Positions 41,534 through 52,640 are shown, counted from the stretch's first letter. The stretch: DNA of 64,000 nt from Lacinutrix neustonica (GCF_026625145.1 NZ_CP113088.1:2459501-2523500), one strand, 5' to 3'. Translations and numbers: made by a program. The notes: generated from the letters alone by a model not told the origin.

Positions 41534-41665
41534 TTAATGGCACCCGCAATCGTCTGTTCCACACGCTTTTTTCGACTTCTTTTTCAGAACAAATTTCCTA
41601 ATTAAAAATGTCAAAGCGAAACCTAAGGTTATAAATACTAATATGTTTTGAATAATCGTGTTCAT
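41534..41665 (-). CDS. Small FeoB-associated Cys-rich membrane protein
   Basis: 43 residues from the ATG at 41665: MNTIIQNILVFITLGFALTF, one membrane helix, then a basic stretch and CGTDDCGCH, three cysteines ending in His. It lies 32 bases downstream of feoB on the same strand. This layout matches the FeoB-associated Cys-rich membrane proteins often found beside feoB, which may play the role of FeoC in Bacteroidota. A longer open frame extends upstream, but that part only overlaps feoB in another frame. Confidence 0.75.
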   Translation of the reverse strand: MNTIIQNILVFITLGFALTFLIRKFVLKKKSKKACGTDDCGCH

Positions 41666-41697
41666 AATGTTTGAGTCGCTATTTAAAGATACGCTTT

Positions 41698-43798
41698 TTA
41701 TTTTAAAAACTGAAATGCCAAAAATGCCGCAACATAGGCAATGGCGGTCATTATAACGAACTGATAAGTGGGCCATTTCCAACTGTTGGTTTCCCGTTTT
41801 ACAATGGCTAAAGTACTCATGCATTGCATGGCAAAGGCATAAAATAATAATAGTGAAATTCCCGAAGCAAAATTAAATAGGGGCCCGCCAAGTATGGGGT
41901 TTACCTCTCCCGCCATTCTGTTCTTAATCGTTTCTTCATCATCACTACCTACACTGTATATGGTTGCCAGTGTACCAACAAACACCTCACGGGCGGCAAA
42001 AGAACTCACAATGGCGATACCTATTTTCCAATCATAACCCAATGGTCTAATGGCTGGTTCGATGGCTCTTCCTGTAATACCAATAAAGGAATGCTCTAAT
42101 TTATGAGAGGCGATTTTTTGTTGTAGTACATCTTCATCTAAATTTTCATTCCCATATTGTGCAGTCACGATGCTTTCGGCCTCATTAAATTGTTCACCAG
42201 GACCATAAGAGGCTAAAAACCATAGTACAATTGAAATGGCTAAAATAATTTTACCAGCTCCAAAAATAAAGGACTTAGTTTTTTCTAGAACGGTAATCGC
42301 AACATTCTTAAACATAGGCAGCTTATAATTAGGCATTTCTATGACAAAAAACGTTTTGCTTTTTATTTTTAGAATTTTATTCAATACATAGGCCGAAACA
42401 ATAGCAGCAGCAAATCCAAGCAAATAGAGAAGCATTAATGTTAATGCTTGATAGCCTAATCCTAAAAAGTTGCCTTCAGGGATCACTAAGGAGATAATAA
42501 TTAAGTACACAGGTAATCGTGCAGAGCAGGTCGTAAAAGGCGTTACTAATATAGTGATTAAGCGTTCTTTCCAACTCTCAATATTCCTAGTGGCCATAAT
42601 CGCGGGAATGGCGCAAGCAGTACCGGAAATAAGTGGTACGATACTTTTTCCGCTCAGCCCAAAACGACGCATGATTCTGTCCATTAAAAAGACCACACGA
42701 CTCATATAGCCAGTTTCTTCTAAAACCGCAATAAATAGGAACAGAAAAGCGATTTGAGGAATGAAAATCACGATACCTCCTAATCCTGGAATGATCCCCT
42801 CTGCTAACAAATTAGTAGCCGCACCTTCTCGGTAACGTGGTTTTTAGCCACTCACTTAATGAAGCAAAAGCACCATCGATAAGATCCATGGGTACCGTAG
42901 ACCAATCGTAAATGGCTTGAAATATCGTTAAAAGAATGAGGAAGAAAATTAAATAACCCCAAACTTTATGGGTTAATACACGATCAAATTTGGTTCTTAA
43001 ATCTTTTGCTTGAGAAACATCTACCGTTTGCCCTTTTTTTAGAACTTCATTAATAAACTGATATCTTTTTATAGTTTCTTTTTGCTGCAGTCGTTTTAAG
43101 TCACTTTTAGATTTGGTTTTAAAACTGGCAATGGCATCAATTTCTTTACGATCTGTTTTTCCGAAGTTAACATCTTGGGTAATGACGAGCCATAATTTAT
43201 ACAAAAGCTGATTTGGGAACGCTTTTCGAAGCCTATCAAAATAGTCAGGATCAATGTCAGAGGCGTTTAAGCAAGGCGAAATGGAGAGCTCTTTGTAATT
43301 ACTAATCAATTGTTTTAGCAATACGATGCCCTCATTTTTACGAGTGCTAATCAACGCTATTTTAGTTTCTAACTGCTGTTCTAGAAAGCCAATATCTAAA
43401 GAAATCCCTTTACGGCGCATGCGGTCTGCCATATTTATAACCAATAAACAAGGAATTTCTAAATCTTTAATTTGTGTAAAAAGTAATAAATTACGCTTTA
43501 AATTCTCTACGTCGCTAACCACAACGGCAACATCTCGGAAAATCTTTATCGTTTCTGTTTAAAAGGAGTTCAATCACTACATTCTCATCAAGAGAAGACG
43601 CATTTAAACTGTAAGTGCCTGGCAAATCAATAATATGGGCTTTAACACCACGAGGCAGTTTGCAAATGCCTTCTTTTTTTCAACCGTAATACCCGGATAA
43701 TTACCAACTTGTTGGTTTAAACCAGTTAAGGCATTAAAAACAGAGGTTTTACCAGTATTGGGATTACCTATTAACGCGACATTAATTTGCTTGCTCAT
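41698..43798 (-). CDS. feoB: Ferrous iron transporter FeoB (three lesions)
   Basis: 699 residues after repair. The N-terminal GTPase domain has G1 GNPNTGKTS near residue 11, G2 GNYPGITV, G3 DLPGTYSL near 56 and G4 NMADR near 120. The membrane part has [22 protein letters not shown] and [14 protein letters not shown], the core Fe2+ path. FeoB imports Fe2+ across the inner membrane. Lesions are a lost A in an A-run at 43674-43680 (repair gives [16 protein letters not shown]), TCTCGG at 43533-43538 (gives [13 protein letters not shown]) and TCTCGG at 42827-42832 (gives [16 protein letters not shown]). The start overlaps feoA by 4 bases (ATGA). Confidence 0.95.
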
Positions 43799-44022
43799 AT
43801 TTTATCGATTAAAATATGAATAGCTGTTTCTTTTCTAATGGCTAAATGGGTTCCGTTTATGTTTAAATACATGGGGTCTGCAAAGGGTGCTACTTGAACT
43901 AATTCAACACTGTTACCTGGTAAACATCCCATTTCAAGTAATTTCAATGGAATCAAGTCTGATGAAACATCAGTAATTACGGCGCGTTCACCACGTTTTA
44001 AGTTTGCAAGTGTTGTAGTCAA
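43795..44022 (-). CDS. feoA: Ferrous iron transport protein A
   Basis: 75 residues, a single SH3-like FeoA domain: [52 protein letters not shown]. The Leu-Glu-Met-Gly-Cys segment is the family core. FeoA supports FeoB function at the cytoplasmic face. The TGA stop overlaps the feoB ATG, so they are translated together. Upstream lies a gap of about 70 bases to SCO1 on the same strand. The frame is intact. Confidence 0.92.
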   Translation of the reverse strand: MTTTLANLKRGERAVITDVSSDLIPLKLLEMGCLPGNSVELVQVAPFADPMYLNINGTHLAIRKETAIHILIDKI

Positions 44023-44094
44023 GCTTATTTAGATTGATTTTAAAGAAGCAAAAATAAGGCAAAAAGTTAAGGCTAAAAAATTGTAGAGAGAAAA

Positions 44095-44769
44095 CTAGTC
44101 TTGGTATTCTTTTTTTAACTTTTTAATATCTAAAAGCAATGCGTCTATAGCTTCAGGGCTGGTCCCGTCATAAAATCCGCGAATTTGACGTTTTTTATCT
44201 ATAAGCATAAAGTTTTCGGTATGGATCATGTCGTATTGGTCGCCGTTACCAACAGACTTTACTGCCAAATAACTTTTTCGGGCCAATTCGTAAATTTGTT
44301 TTTTGTCGCCGGTTACTAAATTCCATTTTTTATCGTTTACCCCTTTAATTTTGGCGTATTTTTTTAATTGGGAGACGCTATCAATAACAGGTGTCACCGA
44401 ATGTGAAAGTAACATTACATCATCATCATCTGCTATCGTTTTTTGTATCTCGTACATGTGGTCTGTCATTATCGGACAAATCGTCCGGCAAGTCGTGAAA
44501 AAGAAATCAGCTACATAAATTTTGTCTTTGTAATCGTCTTGTGTGATGGTTCTTCCGTTTTGATTGGTAAGACTAAAATCGGCTATTTTATGATACTTCT
44601 TGACATGTTGAATGGTACTATCAACCAAAGTGGTTTCAACGTTTGCTGGGTTATATATCGGTAAGGGTTTTTCAACGCTTAATATGGAATAGAAAATGGA
44701 AATGATAACAGCAGAAAGTAAAAAAAAGCCAATGGCGAAGTATTTATAATCTTTAAAAAAGGACAGCAT
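44095..44769 (-). CDS. SCO1/SenC-family copper-binding thioredoxin-fold protein
   Basis: 224 residues with an N-terminal membrane anchor (YFAIGFFLLSAVIISIFYSIL). The thioredoxin-like domain has ADFFFTTCRTICPIMTDHM near residue 95, giving the CxxxC copper site, and the partner histidine in DMIHTENFMLIDKKRQIRGFYDG near 185. SCO1 proteins deliver copper to the CuA centre of cytochrome c oxidase or act in thiol exchange. In this window no oxidase gene is adjacent. It lies upstream of feoAB on the same strand. The frame is intact. Confidence 0.92.
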   Translation of the reverse strand: MLSFFKDYKYFAIGFFLLSAVIISIFYSILSVEKPLPIYNPANVETTLVDSTIQHVKKYHKIADFSLTNQNGRTITQDDYKDKIYVADFFFTTCRTICPIMTDHMYEIQKTIADDDDVMLLSHSVTPVIDSVSQLKKYAKIKGVNDKKWNLVTGDKKQIYELARKSYLAVKSVGNGDQYDMIHTENFMLIDKKRQIRGFYDGTSPEAIDALLLDIKKLKKEYQD

Positions 44770-44934
44770 TTGTTTAGGGTGTATTCATTCAAAGTGTAAA
44801 AATACGACGTAAAATAATCGTTTCTAAATGTTTTGGCGCATAAATTGCTATGTATTCAAAAAGCAAAAGAAGATTAGCTTTTTAAACTAAGTCTAAATAC
44901 TTACTTTTGGGCGTTATAAAAATTAAAATCATCA

Positions 44935-46278
44935 ATGAGTGTATTTTTAATAAAAGGAGCACAATTACTTTTAAGTTTATCTATTCTAGTCATACTCCAT
45001 GAACTAGGTCATTTCATACCAGCAAAATTGTTTAAAACGCGTGTAGAAAAATTCTACTTGTTTTTTGATGTTAAGTTTTCCTTGTTTAAAAAGAAAATAG
45101 GAGAAACCGTTTATGGTATTGGCTGGCTACCTTTAGGGGGTTATGTGAAAATATCGGGAATGATTGATGAAAGCATGGATACAGAGGCTATGGCCAAGCC
45201 ACCACAACCCTGGGAATTTAGGTCTAAGCCTACCTGGCAACGTTTGATTATCATGCTTGGTGGTGTGATTGTTAATTTTATCTTGGCATTTGTGTTATAC
45301 ATGATGATTCTTTTTGTCCGGGGAAAAGACTATAGAAATGCAGAAGATGTTGTTTTTGGTTATGGTGTCACAAAAACGATGGAGCAATATGGTTTCCAGC
45401 AAGGGGATAAAATTCTTTCTATTAATGGGGTTTCTCATGCAGAGGCAGACAATATAAACACTTATTTAATGTTTCGTGATACTAAAAGTGTGGTAGTGAT
45501 GCATGAAGATGGAACTACAGAAACGCTTACTGTTCCGAGAAGATATAGGCACGCAATTGTTTGAAGCAGGGGATTATCCTGCTTTGGATATAAGATATCC
45601 GGTAAAATATATAGATTCAATATTTCCAGATTCACCAGCTTTCAAAGCTGGTTTACTTGAGTCAGATAAAATTATAAGTATCGATGGAAAACCTATTGAG
45701 TTTACTTCAGATTTCGCTTATGCATTGCACAATAAATCGGCGGAAACGATTACTATAAAGGTAAAGAGAGATACAACAATTCAAGAATTTTCTATTACTC
45801 CTGATAAAGAGAGCAACACTTTAGGAATTCGAAATAAATTAGATTACGGCGCTTTTCCGAAGTAAAACATAAAGACTACGCTATAGGAGAAAGTGTCACT
45901 GGAGGCCTTTCTAAAGGGTATTGGACTGTGAAAGATTACTTAGCGCAGTTTCAATATATTTTCACAAAAAAAGGAGCCTCACAAATTGGCGGTTTCGCTG
46001 CTATTGGTCAGTTATTTCCTTCGGCATGGAATTGGCCAGCTTTCCGGTCGTTAACAGCATTTTTGTCTATTATGTTAGGGGTGCTTAATTTATTGCCTAT
46101 ACCGGCATTAGATGGGGGTCATGTCATGTTTTTACTTTACGAAATGGTTACTGGTCGTAAACCCGGAGATAAATTTATGGAGTATGCACAAATGGTAGGT
46201 TTCTTTATATTAATAGGGTTGGTACTCTTTGCAAATGGAAACGATGCATACAAGGCGATTATGGAATTTTTCAAATAG
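44935..46278 (+). CDS. rseP: Site-2 membrane protease RseP (two lesions)
   Basis: 447 residues after repair. The first helix holds the zinc motif LVILHELGHFIPAKLF near residue 22 (HExxH). A PDZ domain follows (YGFQQGDKILSINGV, SPAFKAGLLESDKIISIDG), and the third zinc ligand is in LPIPALDGGHVMFLL near 390. RseP cuts membrane-bound anti-sigma factors and signal-peptide remnants. Lesions are CCGAGA at 45535-45540 (CCAGA gives LTVPEDIGTQLF) and CCGA at 45857-45860 (gives YGAFPEVKHKDYAIG). Uncorrected, the gene appears as three fragments, yet it is usually needed for growth, so real loss is unlikely. Confidence 0.94.
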
Positions 46279-46314
46279 AAAACTAAATATTTTCAAAAAA
46301 TATATAAAAGTCTT

Positions 46315-46344
46315 TTGTAGAAACTAAAAAACGATTTATATTTG
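46315..46344 (+). promoter_or_regulatory. Promoter of tRNA-Asn
   Basis: TTG at 46315-46317, then 19 bases, then TATATTTG at 46337-46344, a perfect match to the Bacteroidota consensus TTG-N19-21-TAnnTTTG. It lies 22 bases before the tRNA start, so transcription should begin about 8-12 bases ahead of the tRNA. Confidence 0.8.
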
Positions 46345-46366
46345 CGCTCGCAACAGCGAAAAACAC

Positions 46367-46440
46367 TCCTCCTTAGCTCAGTTGGTTAGAGCATCTGACT
46401 GTTAATCAGAGGGTCCTTAGTTCGAGCCTAAGAGGAGGAG
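46367..46440 (+). tRNA. tRNA-Asn(GTT)
   Basis: Acceptor stem TCCTCCT pairs with AGGAGGA, the D-arm is TAGCTCAGTTGGTTAGAGCA, the anticodon stem CTGAC/ATCAG encloses the loop with GTT, and the T-arm is CTTAGTTCGAGCCTAAG. Discriminator G at 46440; CCA is not encoded. The GTT anticodon specifies asparagine. Confidence 0.96.
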
Positions 46441-46451
46441 CAAGTTTAGAG

Positions 46452-46473
46452 AAGCCACTAGAAATAGTGGCTT
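46452..46473 (+). terminator. Rho-independent terminator after tRNA-Asn
   Basis: AAGCCACTA at 46452-46460 pairs with TAGTGGCTT at 46465-46473 across a GAAA loop and is followed by a run of T. It ends the tRNA transcript. Confidence 0.85.
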
Positions 46474-46504
46474 TTTTTATTATAAGCAGATTGTATTATA
46501 CTGT

Positions 46505-46897
46505 ATGTCACAAGCATTAGAAAACTATAAATTAATTAAAAGTTACACCTTTAATTTTGGTAAAGTAGATTTCTATGAGAACTTTCTAATAACCGAAATT
46601 AGTGAGGGCTTCTGTTTTGATATTGACGATGCTCTTAAAGTGTCTGAACTTGTCACTTTGCATTTTCAAGATAAACCGTTTGCCTATATTTCAAATAGAG
46701 TGCATTCCTATTCTTTAATTCCTATGAATTATTTAAAAATAAAAGAGGTGTTTCCAACAATAGCTGCTTTTGCCGCTGTCACCTACACCGTTTTACAAGA
46801 AAGTATGATTGATGTTGAAAATACTTTCCTAGATGGGTTTTTAAAGAATTTCAATTCTGTAGACCAGGCTGTGTCGTGGTGCCAATCTAAATTGTAA
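46505..46897 (+). CDS. Small conserved cytoplasmic protein of unknown function
   Basis: 130 residues without signal or membrane segment. It starts MSQALENYKLIKSYTF, then FGKVDFYENFLITEISEGFCFDIDDALKVSEL, and ends FLKNFNSVDQAVSWCQSKL. The alpha/beta layout with an early strand, a helix and HYSLIPMNYLKIKEVFPTIAAFAAV is reminiscent of SpoIIAA/STAS-like domains, but I see no phosphorylatable serine. It follows tRNA-Asn after a terminator and seems to be a single-gene unit. I assign no function. Confidence 0.6.
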   Translation: MSQALENYKLIKSYTFNFGKVDFYENFLITEISEGFCFDIDDALKVSELVTLHFQDKPFAYISNRVHSYSLIPMNYLKIKEVFPTIAAFAAVTYTVLQESMIDVENTFLDGFLKNFNSVDQAVSWCQSKL

Positions 46898-47229
46898 TCT
46901 TACATTTATATGAAACCAAAGCCTTTTTCTATTATATAAAAAAAATACTATTCCAGCCTAATGAGTAGTGTGTCAATAACACTTTTGTCCTTGCTTTAAT
47001 CAAGGCACATGAGAGTTCACTAAACTACTGCTATAACGATCTTAGACACTTCCTTTCCTGTTCATTTTATTGTTGCAAAAAGAACGTTAGTATTTTAATC
47101 AAAAAAAGAAGGCTTATTACGTTTTCATGATAAAACCACTTTTAGGAATCTGTAAAATATCTTTGAGCGCTTATATTTCGGTTTTCAATTTAAAAGCAAT
47201 ATTTTCATACTCAAACTTAAAACCAACTC
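46898..47229. other. Intergenic gap of 332 bases before glpD
   Basis: No gene is supported here. The stretch is A/T-rich with several short direct repeats of AAAA/TTTT. A small open frame crossing into glpD from 47127 has no family features and is only a shadow. Any glpD promoter should be in the last 100 bases, but I do not see a clearly spaced -33/-7 pair. Confidence 0.35.
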
Positions 47230-48806
47230 ATGGATCGCAACCTACTCATTGCTCAGTTAAAAGAAACAGCGTTATTCGATTTTATTATTATTGGAGGAGG
47301 AGCAAGTGGTCTTGGTATTGCAGTAGATGCCGCTTCACGTGGTTATAAAACCGCATTATTTGAAAGTATTGATTTTGCAAAAGGCACCTCTAGTCGTAGT
47401 ACAAAATTAGTTCATGGCGGGGTGCGTTATCTCGCTCAAGGGAATATATCCCTAGTTATGGAAGCTCTAAAAGAACGCGGTTTATTGGCAAAAAACGCCA
47501 AACACTTATTTAAAAACCAAACCTTTATTATCCCAAACTACAAATGGTGGCAAGGCGTGTATTATGCTTTTGGATTGAAAGTATACGATGTGCTCTCTCG
47601 GACGATTGAGTTTGGGGAAATCAAGATTGATAAGCAAAGGAACAGCCCAAGATGTGATTCCTGTTTTAAAGTCTAAAAACCTTAAAAGTGGTGTGTCTTA
47701 TCAAGACGGCCAATTTGATGATTCGCGATTGGCATTAAATTTGGCACAAACGGCAATACAGCATAAAGCCGTGGTTTTAAATTATTTTAAAGTGGTCGAT
47801 TTGCTAAAGGACGACGCTAATAACGTCTGTGGGGTTCTTGTTTTAGATATCGAAACGAATATTAAGCACAAAATAAAATCTAAAGTGGTTATTAATGCAA
47901 CAGGTGTTTTTGCGAATAAGATTTTGAAACTTAACGGTAGAGAACGGGAGCCTTTAAAAATAGTGCCAAGTCAAGGCATTCATTTGGTGTTAGACGCCTC
48001 TTTCTTACAAAGTGATACGGCGATCATGATTCCAAAAACGAGTGATGGCCGTGTGTTATTCATCATTCCGTGGCATGGAAAAGTAGTGGTTGGGACCACA
48101 GATACGCCCAACGTGAAGCCTAAATACGAACCTAAGCCTCTAGCAGAAGAAATAGATTTTATTCTAAATACATGTAAAGTTTACCTAAGCAATGCCCCGT
48201 AAAGGAAAGATGTTTTATCCGTGTTTGTGGGATTAAGACCCTTGGTCGCACCTTCACGCGACAAAAGTGAAACTAAAGAAATTTCCGAGAGGACATAAAA
48301 TTATAGTATCAGAAACGGGATTGTTGTCTTTGGTTGGTGGTAAATGGACTACGTATCGTATAATGGCAGAGGAGCTGGTTGATAAAGCTATATTAGTACA
48401 TCACTTGGAAGCGAAGCGCTGTGTTACAGAACACTTGTCACTTTACGGAAATGTTTCTGAAAACACTTCAAAATTAAACAGTCATCGTTATGTTTATGGT
48501 AGCGAGTTACAAGCTTTAGAAACTCTTGAAAGAACAACGTTAGGTTCTTCCGAAAAATTGCACCCCAACTATGATTTTACCGTTTCCGAAGTTATTTTCG
48601 CGATTACTCATGAAATGGCAAGAACTGTTGAAGATATTTTAGCGAGACGCATGCGTTTATTATTTTTAGATGCCCAAGCGGCCATAGAGGTGGCACCACA
48701 GGTTGCGACTATTTTAGCAGAAACGCTCCAAAAGAACAGCCTTTGGGCTAAAAAAAAGGCGGATGAATTTATAGCATTAGCCAAAGGGTATTTAATAGCA
48801 TCGTAA
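47230..48806 (+). CDS. glpD: Glycerol-3-phosphate dehydrogenase, FAD-dependent (three lesions)
   Basis: 524 residues after repair. FAD binding is [21 protein letters not shown] near residue 19, followed by [14 protein letters not shown]. The late region has [26 protein letters not shown] and [15 protein letters not shown]. GlpD oxidises glycerol-3-phosphate to dihydroxyacetone phosphate at the inner membrane, feeding quinones. Lesions are TCTCGG at 47596-47601 (TCTGG gives [17 protein letters not shown]), CCGTA at 48197-48201, which makes a stop (CCAGA gives SNAPERKDVLS), and CCGAGA at 48285-48290 (gives [11 protein letters not shown]). glpK follows 2 bases later, so the pair is one operon. 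Confidence 0.95.
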
Positions 48807-48808
48807 TC

Positions 48809-50251
48809 ATGATAAATGACCAATTCATTTTAGCCTTAGATCAGGGGACAACGTCTTCACGCTCCATTATTTTTAATCGCAAAGGAGAAACCGTAGCGTT
48901 GGCTCAGCAGGATTTTGATCAAATTTTACCACAATGCGGGTGGGTGGAACACAATGCAAACACGATTTGGGAATCCCAATTATTCACTATTAAAAGTGTT
49001 CTCAAAAAGACAGACATTGCATCCAAAGCTATAGCAGCTATAGGTATTACTAATCAAAGAGAAACCACCGTGCTATGGAATAGAACGACGGGAGAACCCA
49101 TATATAACGCCATTGTTTGGCAAGACAGACGGACGGGAAAGTATTGTGATGACTTAATCAAAAAAGGACATGCCGAAACCATTAAGAACAAAACAGGTTT
49201 GTTAATTGATGCTTATTTTTCCGCTACAAAAATCAAATGGATTTTAGATAATGTTACAGGCGCTAGAGCAGAAGCTGAAGCGGGTAACCTCTGTTTTGGA
49301 ACGATAGACTCTTGGTTAGTCTATAAGTTAACCCATGGCAAAAAGCACATTACCGATGTAAGCAATGCCAGTAGGACGCTATTATTTAATATTCATGAGT
49401 TAACCTGGGACGATAGTCTTTTAGAGTTGTTCACTATTCCCAAAAGCATCCTGCCGGAAGTTTGTGAAAGCTCTATGATATTTGCGGAAACGGCTATTGC
49501 CGTTTTTGACACCCCTGTTAAAATCGCAGGGATTGCTGGAGATCAACAGGCAGCATTATTTGGACAACTCTGTATTAAAAAAGGCATGGCAAAAAACACC
49601 TATGGAACCGGTTGCTTTTTGCTCATGAATACTGGCGAAACGCCAATAGTTTCAAAAAATAATTTATTAACTACTATAGCCTGGCAAATAAATGGGAGAA
49701 TCCAATATGCGCTGGAAGGCAGTGTTTTTGTTGGTGGTGCGGCAGTACAGTGGCTACGTGATGGACTAAAACTTATCGATGACTCACAATCAATTGAACG
49801 CCTAGCGAGTACCATAGAAGCCAATGAAGATGTTTATTTTGTTCCAGCACTTACAGGATTGGGAGCGCCGTATTGGGACCCCTTTGCACGTGGTGCCATT
49901 TTTGGCATTTCTCGAGGAACCACGCAAGCACATATTGCCCGAGCCACTTTAGAAGGTATCGCTTATCAAGTGTATGATGTTGTTCGAGCAATGGAAGAGG
50001 ATGCTGGTGAAAAATGTACAACATTGCGGGTTGATGGTGGTGCCTCTGCTAATAATTTAATGCTACAATTTCAAAGTGATATTTTTGGTTTTGATGTCAT
50101 CAGACCCAAAATGCTAGAGACTACTGCACTAGGAGCGGCTTATTTAGCCGGATTAGCGGTGAGATATTGGGAATCTCTTGAAGTGTTACAAGCACAGTGC
50201 AGTATTGATCGTGTATTTAAAGCTGCCATGCCGAACATGACGTACAACTAA
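48809..50251 (+). CDS. glpK: Glycerol kinase
   Basis: 480 residues, close to the usual 500. [21 protein letters not shown] at the start is the first phosphate-binding loop of the FGGY family, [18 protein letters not shown] and [13 protein letters not shown] are conserved, and the second ATP loop is [20 protein letters not shown]. GlpK phosphorylates glycerol to glycerol-3-phosphate in the cytoplasm. No GlpF facilitator is adjacent. The frame is intact, in contrast to glpD. Confidence 0.96.
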   Translation: MINDQFILALDQGTTSSRSIIFNRKGETVALAQQDFDQILPQCGWVEHNANTIWESQLFTIKSVLKKTDIASKAIAAIGITNQRETTVLWNRTTGEPIYNAIVWQDRRTGKYCDDLIKKGHAETIKNKTGLLIDAYFSATKIKWILDNVTGARAEAEAGNLCFGTIDSWLVYKLTHGKKHITDVSNASRTLLFNIHELTWDDSLLELFTIPKSILPEVCESSMIFAETAIAVFDTPVKIAGIAGDQQAALFGQLCIKKGMAKNTYGTGCFLLMNTGETPIVSKNNLLTTIAWQINGRIQYALEGSVFVGGAAVQWLRDGLKLIDDSQSIERLASTIEANEDVYFVPALTGLGAPYWDPFARGAIFGISRGTTQAHIARATLEGIAYQVYDVVRAMEEDAGEKCTTLRVDGGASANNLMLQFQSDIFGFDVIRPKMLETTALGAAYLAGLAVRYWESLEVLQAQCSIDRVFKAAMPNMTYN

Positions 50252-50406
50252 AAATAAAAAAATGGCATGAAGCGGTTAAAAGAACACAGGGTTGGACTGA
50301 AAAGGAATGATACTTTTTAAAAAAGTAATAGATGCTTTTAGTTCCCGTTGTAAAACACGCCACGCGTCACTCATAAATGAGAATTACTATTTATAAAGCC
50401 TTGGTG

Positions 50407-51353
50407 CTAATACTTACTTTTAAGTTGTGTTAACATTTCATTCGTAATCGCCTCCAAATCGAAGCTGTGTTTCCAGTTCCAGTCTTGTCTAGCCTGAGAA
50501 TCGTCAATACTACTTGGCCAAGAATCTGCAATCTGCTGTCTAAAATCAGGAGAATATGTGATTTCAAACTCCGGAATGTGTTTTTTAATTGAAGCCGTAA
50601 TATCTTCCGGGGTAAATGAAATGGCTGATAAATTATAAGAAGATCTAATTTTTATATCAGAAGCTTTGGCTTGCATGATATCTACAGTAGCTTTAATAGC
50701 ATCATCCATGAATAACATAGGTAATGCTGTTTTTTTAGATAAAAAACAATCGTATTTTTTAGTTTTTAGCGCTTCATGATAAATTTCAACAGCATAATCT
50801 GTGGTGCCTCCACCAGGTAAGGTTTTCCAACTAATAATACCTGGATATCGAATAGACCGTACGTCTACATCATATTTTTGGTGGTAATATTCACACCAGC
50901 GTTCACCAACTTGTTTGGTTATTCCATATACGGTTGTAGGCTCCATCGTGGTGTATTGTGGGGTGTTTTCCTTAGGCGTTGATGGGCCAAAAACAGCGAT
51001 ACTGGAAGGCCGAACACTTTTTTAATAAATTTAGCTTTAGCTAAATCTAATACGTGAAATAAAGAGGTCATATTTAAATCCCATGCTTTCATAGGATACT
51101 TTTCTCCAGTAGCGCTTAACATCGCCGCCATGAGATAAACGGTGTCTATATGGTGTTTTTCTATACAAACTTTTATGGATTTATAATCCATAGCATCTAT
51201 AATTTCAAATAATCCCGAGTTTACAATATCTAAGTTATTATAACTAATATCACTAGCGATAACATTAGTATCACCATAGATTTCTCTTAATTTAAAGGTG
51301 AGTTCTGATCCAATTTGACCGCAAGCGCCAATGATTAAAATTTTTGAAGACAT
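50407..51353 (-). CDS. L-threonine 3-dehydrogenase-like SDR / NAD-dependent epimerase (one lesion)
   Basis: 315 residues after repair of CCGA at 51010-51013; TCTGG on the coding strand gives FIKKVFWPSSIAVFGPS, with the Trp and Ser typical of extended SDRs. NAD binding is IIGACGQIGSELTFKL near residue 6, and the catalytic YGITKQ (Tyr and Lys) lies near 142. The pattern matches the epimerase-type L-threonine 3-dehydrogenases described from flavobacteria, which make 2-amino-3-ketobutyrate. An epimerase on a sugar nucleotide is the alternative. ATG at 51356 and 51353 both fit; I chose the second. Confidence 0.85.
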
Positions 51354-51512
51354 CATATGATTTCCATTTTTAAATGCGGTCAAAAATACTAAGATTTTAC
51401 TCATTTAAAAGGGAATTCACCAATATTAAGTCTGTAAGTTCATTTTTATGATATTCCTAAGAACTTAAAACTTCGAATGCAATATATTTGTAGCTTAACC
51501 GATTTTTTATAT

Positions 51513-52034
51513 ATGAAATATTTTATCATTCTTTTGGTCATAACCTCCCTCGTGGCTTGCAAAAAAGAAGGAACTGCGGCAACTAAGGACTTTGCTGTTG
51601 AAGCTGATTCTACTAAAATTACTATTGAAGACCTTTCCCAATTAAGTTATGTTGATTATGGTGTAGATGAAAAGGCCAAGAATGCTTTAGACTCTTGGCA
51701 GGCATATGCCACGGTTTCATCGGCTATGGGTAAGCTAAGAACAGCAAATTTCGACTTTTTCAAAACGGATGATGAAGAGTTTAATACCCTTTTAAAGGAT
51801 TTAAAACTAACCATTCCTGTGAGTATCGATTCTGATCCCGTTCAAGCAAGAGTGCTGGTTTTGAGGACAAAATTATTGAAATTGAGGGAGGCTATTGATC
51901 TAAAAACGATAGAGAAGAAAGACCGGCTTATTGCTGTTAAAGAATTGTTTCAAGCGTTCTCTTATGTCACGCTTCAAATTAATAAAAAGTTTGAAAAAGA
52001 AGCACAAAACATTATTAAACCGGATTCAGTATGA
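51513..52034 (+). CDS. Lipoprotein of unknown function
   Basis: 173 residues from the ATG at 51513 (MKYFIILLVITSLVACKKEG, lipid Cys16). The ORF could start upstream but that leader is polar. The mature part is helical and rich in charge (SLQLSYVDYGVDEKAKN-like segments, then many Lys/Glu), without a known domain. It overlaps the next gene by 4 bases (ATGA), so the two lipoproteins are probably made together. I recognise no homologous family from the sequence alone. Confidence 0.65.
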   Translation: MKYFIILLVITSLVACKKEGTAATKDFAVEADSTKITIEDLSQLSYVDYGVDEKAKNALDSWQAYATVSSAMGKLRTANFDFFKTDDEEFNTLLKDLKLTIPVSIDSDPVQARVLVLRTKLLKLREAIDLKTIEKKDRLIAVKELFQAFSYVTLQINKKFEKEAQNIIKPDSV

Positions 52035-52570
52035 GGTTTTTAAAACTATTTATTTTCTCAATATTGATCACAGCTTGTAAAGCAGAAATTAAAGTAGAAA
52101 ATCAAACATCTCTTGAAGACTTAAAAGCAGAAACTAATAGGGTTCTTGACCAATGGCATAAAGCAGCTGCTGAAGCCAATTTTGACAACTATTTCAGTTT
52201 AATGACAAGTGACGGTGTTTTTATAGGAACAGACGCCTCTGAGAATTGGAAGAATGAAGCCTTTAGAGCCTTTTCAAAACCCTATTTTGATAAAGGCAAA
52301 GCGTGGAGTTTTACTGCAATTGATAGAAATATTTATATTGATAACGATAAAACCACCGCTTGGTTTGATGAGATTTTAGAGACACAAATGAAATTATGTA
52401 GGGGCTCAGGGGTTCTAAAATTAGAAAACAATCAATGGAAAATAGCCCATTATGTGCTGTCTATAACGATCCCAAATGAGAAGGTCTCCGAAATTGTAAA
52501 AATTAAGGCACCATTGGATAGTTTATACGCAAAAACTTTACAGTCAAATAACAAAATGAATGGTTTTTAA
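52031..52570 (+). CDS. SnoaL/NTF2-like lipoprotein
   Basis: 179 residues. A lipoprotein signal (FIFSILITACKAE) is followed by an NTF2-like domain: NRVLDQWHKAAAEANFDNYFSLMTSDGVFIGTDASENWKNEAFRAF and a late SGVLKLENNQWKIAHYVLSITIPNEKV. This matches the SnoaL-3/DUF4440-like families, where small ligands or enzymatic roles are diverse. The ATG is inside the previous lipoprotein's stop codon. No catalytic residues are evident. The frame is intact. Confidence 0.75.
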   Translation: MRFLKLFIFSILITACKAEIKVENQTSLEDLKAETNRVLDQWHKAAAEANFDNYFSLMTSDGVFIGTDASENWKNEAFRAFSKPYFDKGKAWSFTAIDRNIYIDNDKTTAWFDEILETQMKLCRGSGVLKLENNQWKIAHYVLSITIPNEKVSEIVKIKAPLDSLYAKTLQSNNKMNGF

Positions 52571-52640
52571 ATATTTATAAAGTAAAACTTTCATAATCAT
52601 AGCTTTATCCTTTATTTTAGCCAACCAAATCGAAAAAAAT

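Noticed and set aside
47127..47348. Small ORF ahead of glpD
   Set aside because: It overlaps glpD in another frame and has no signal, domain or conserved pattern.
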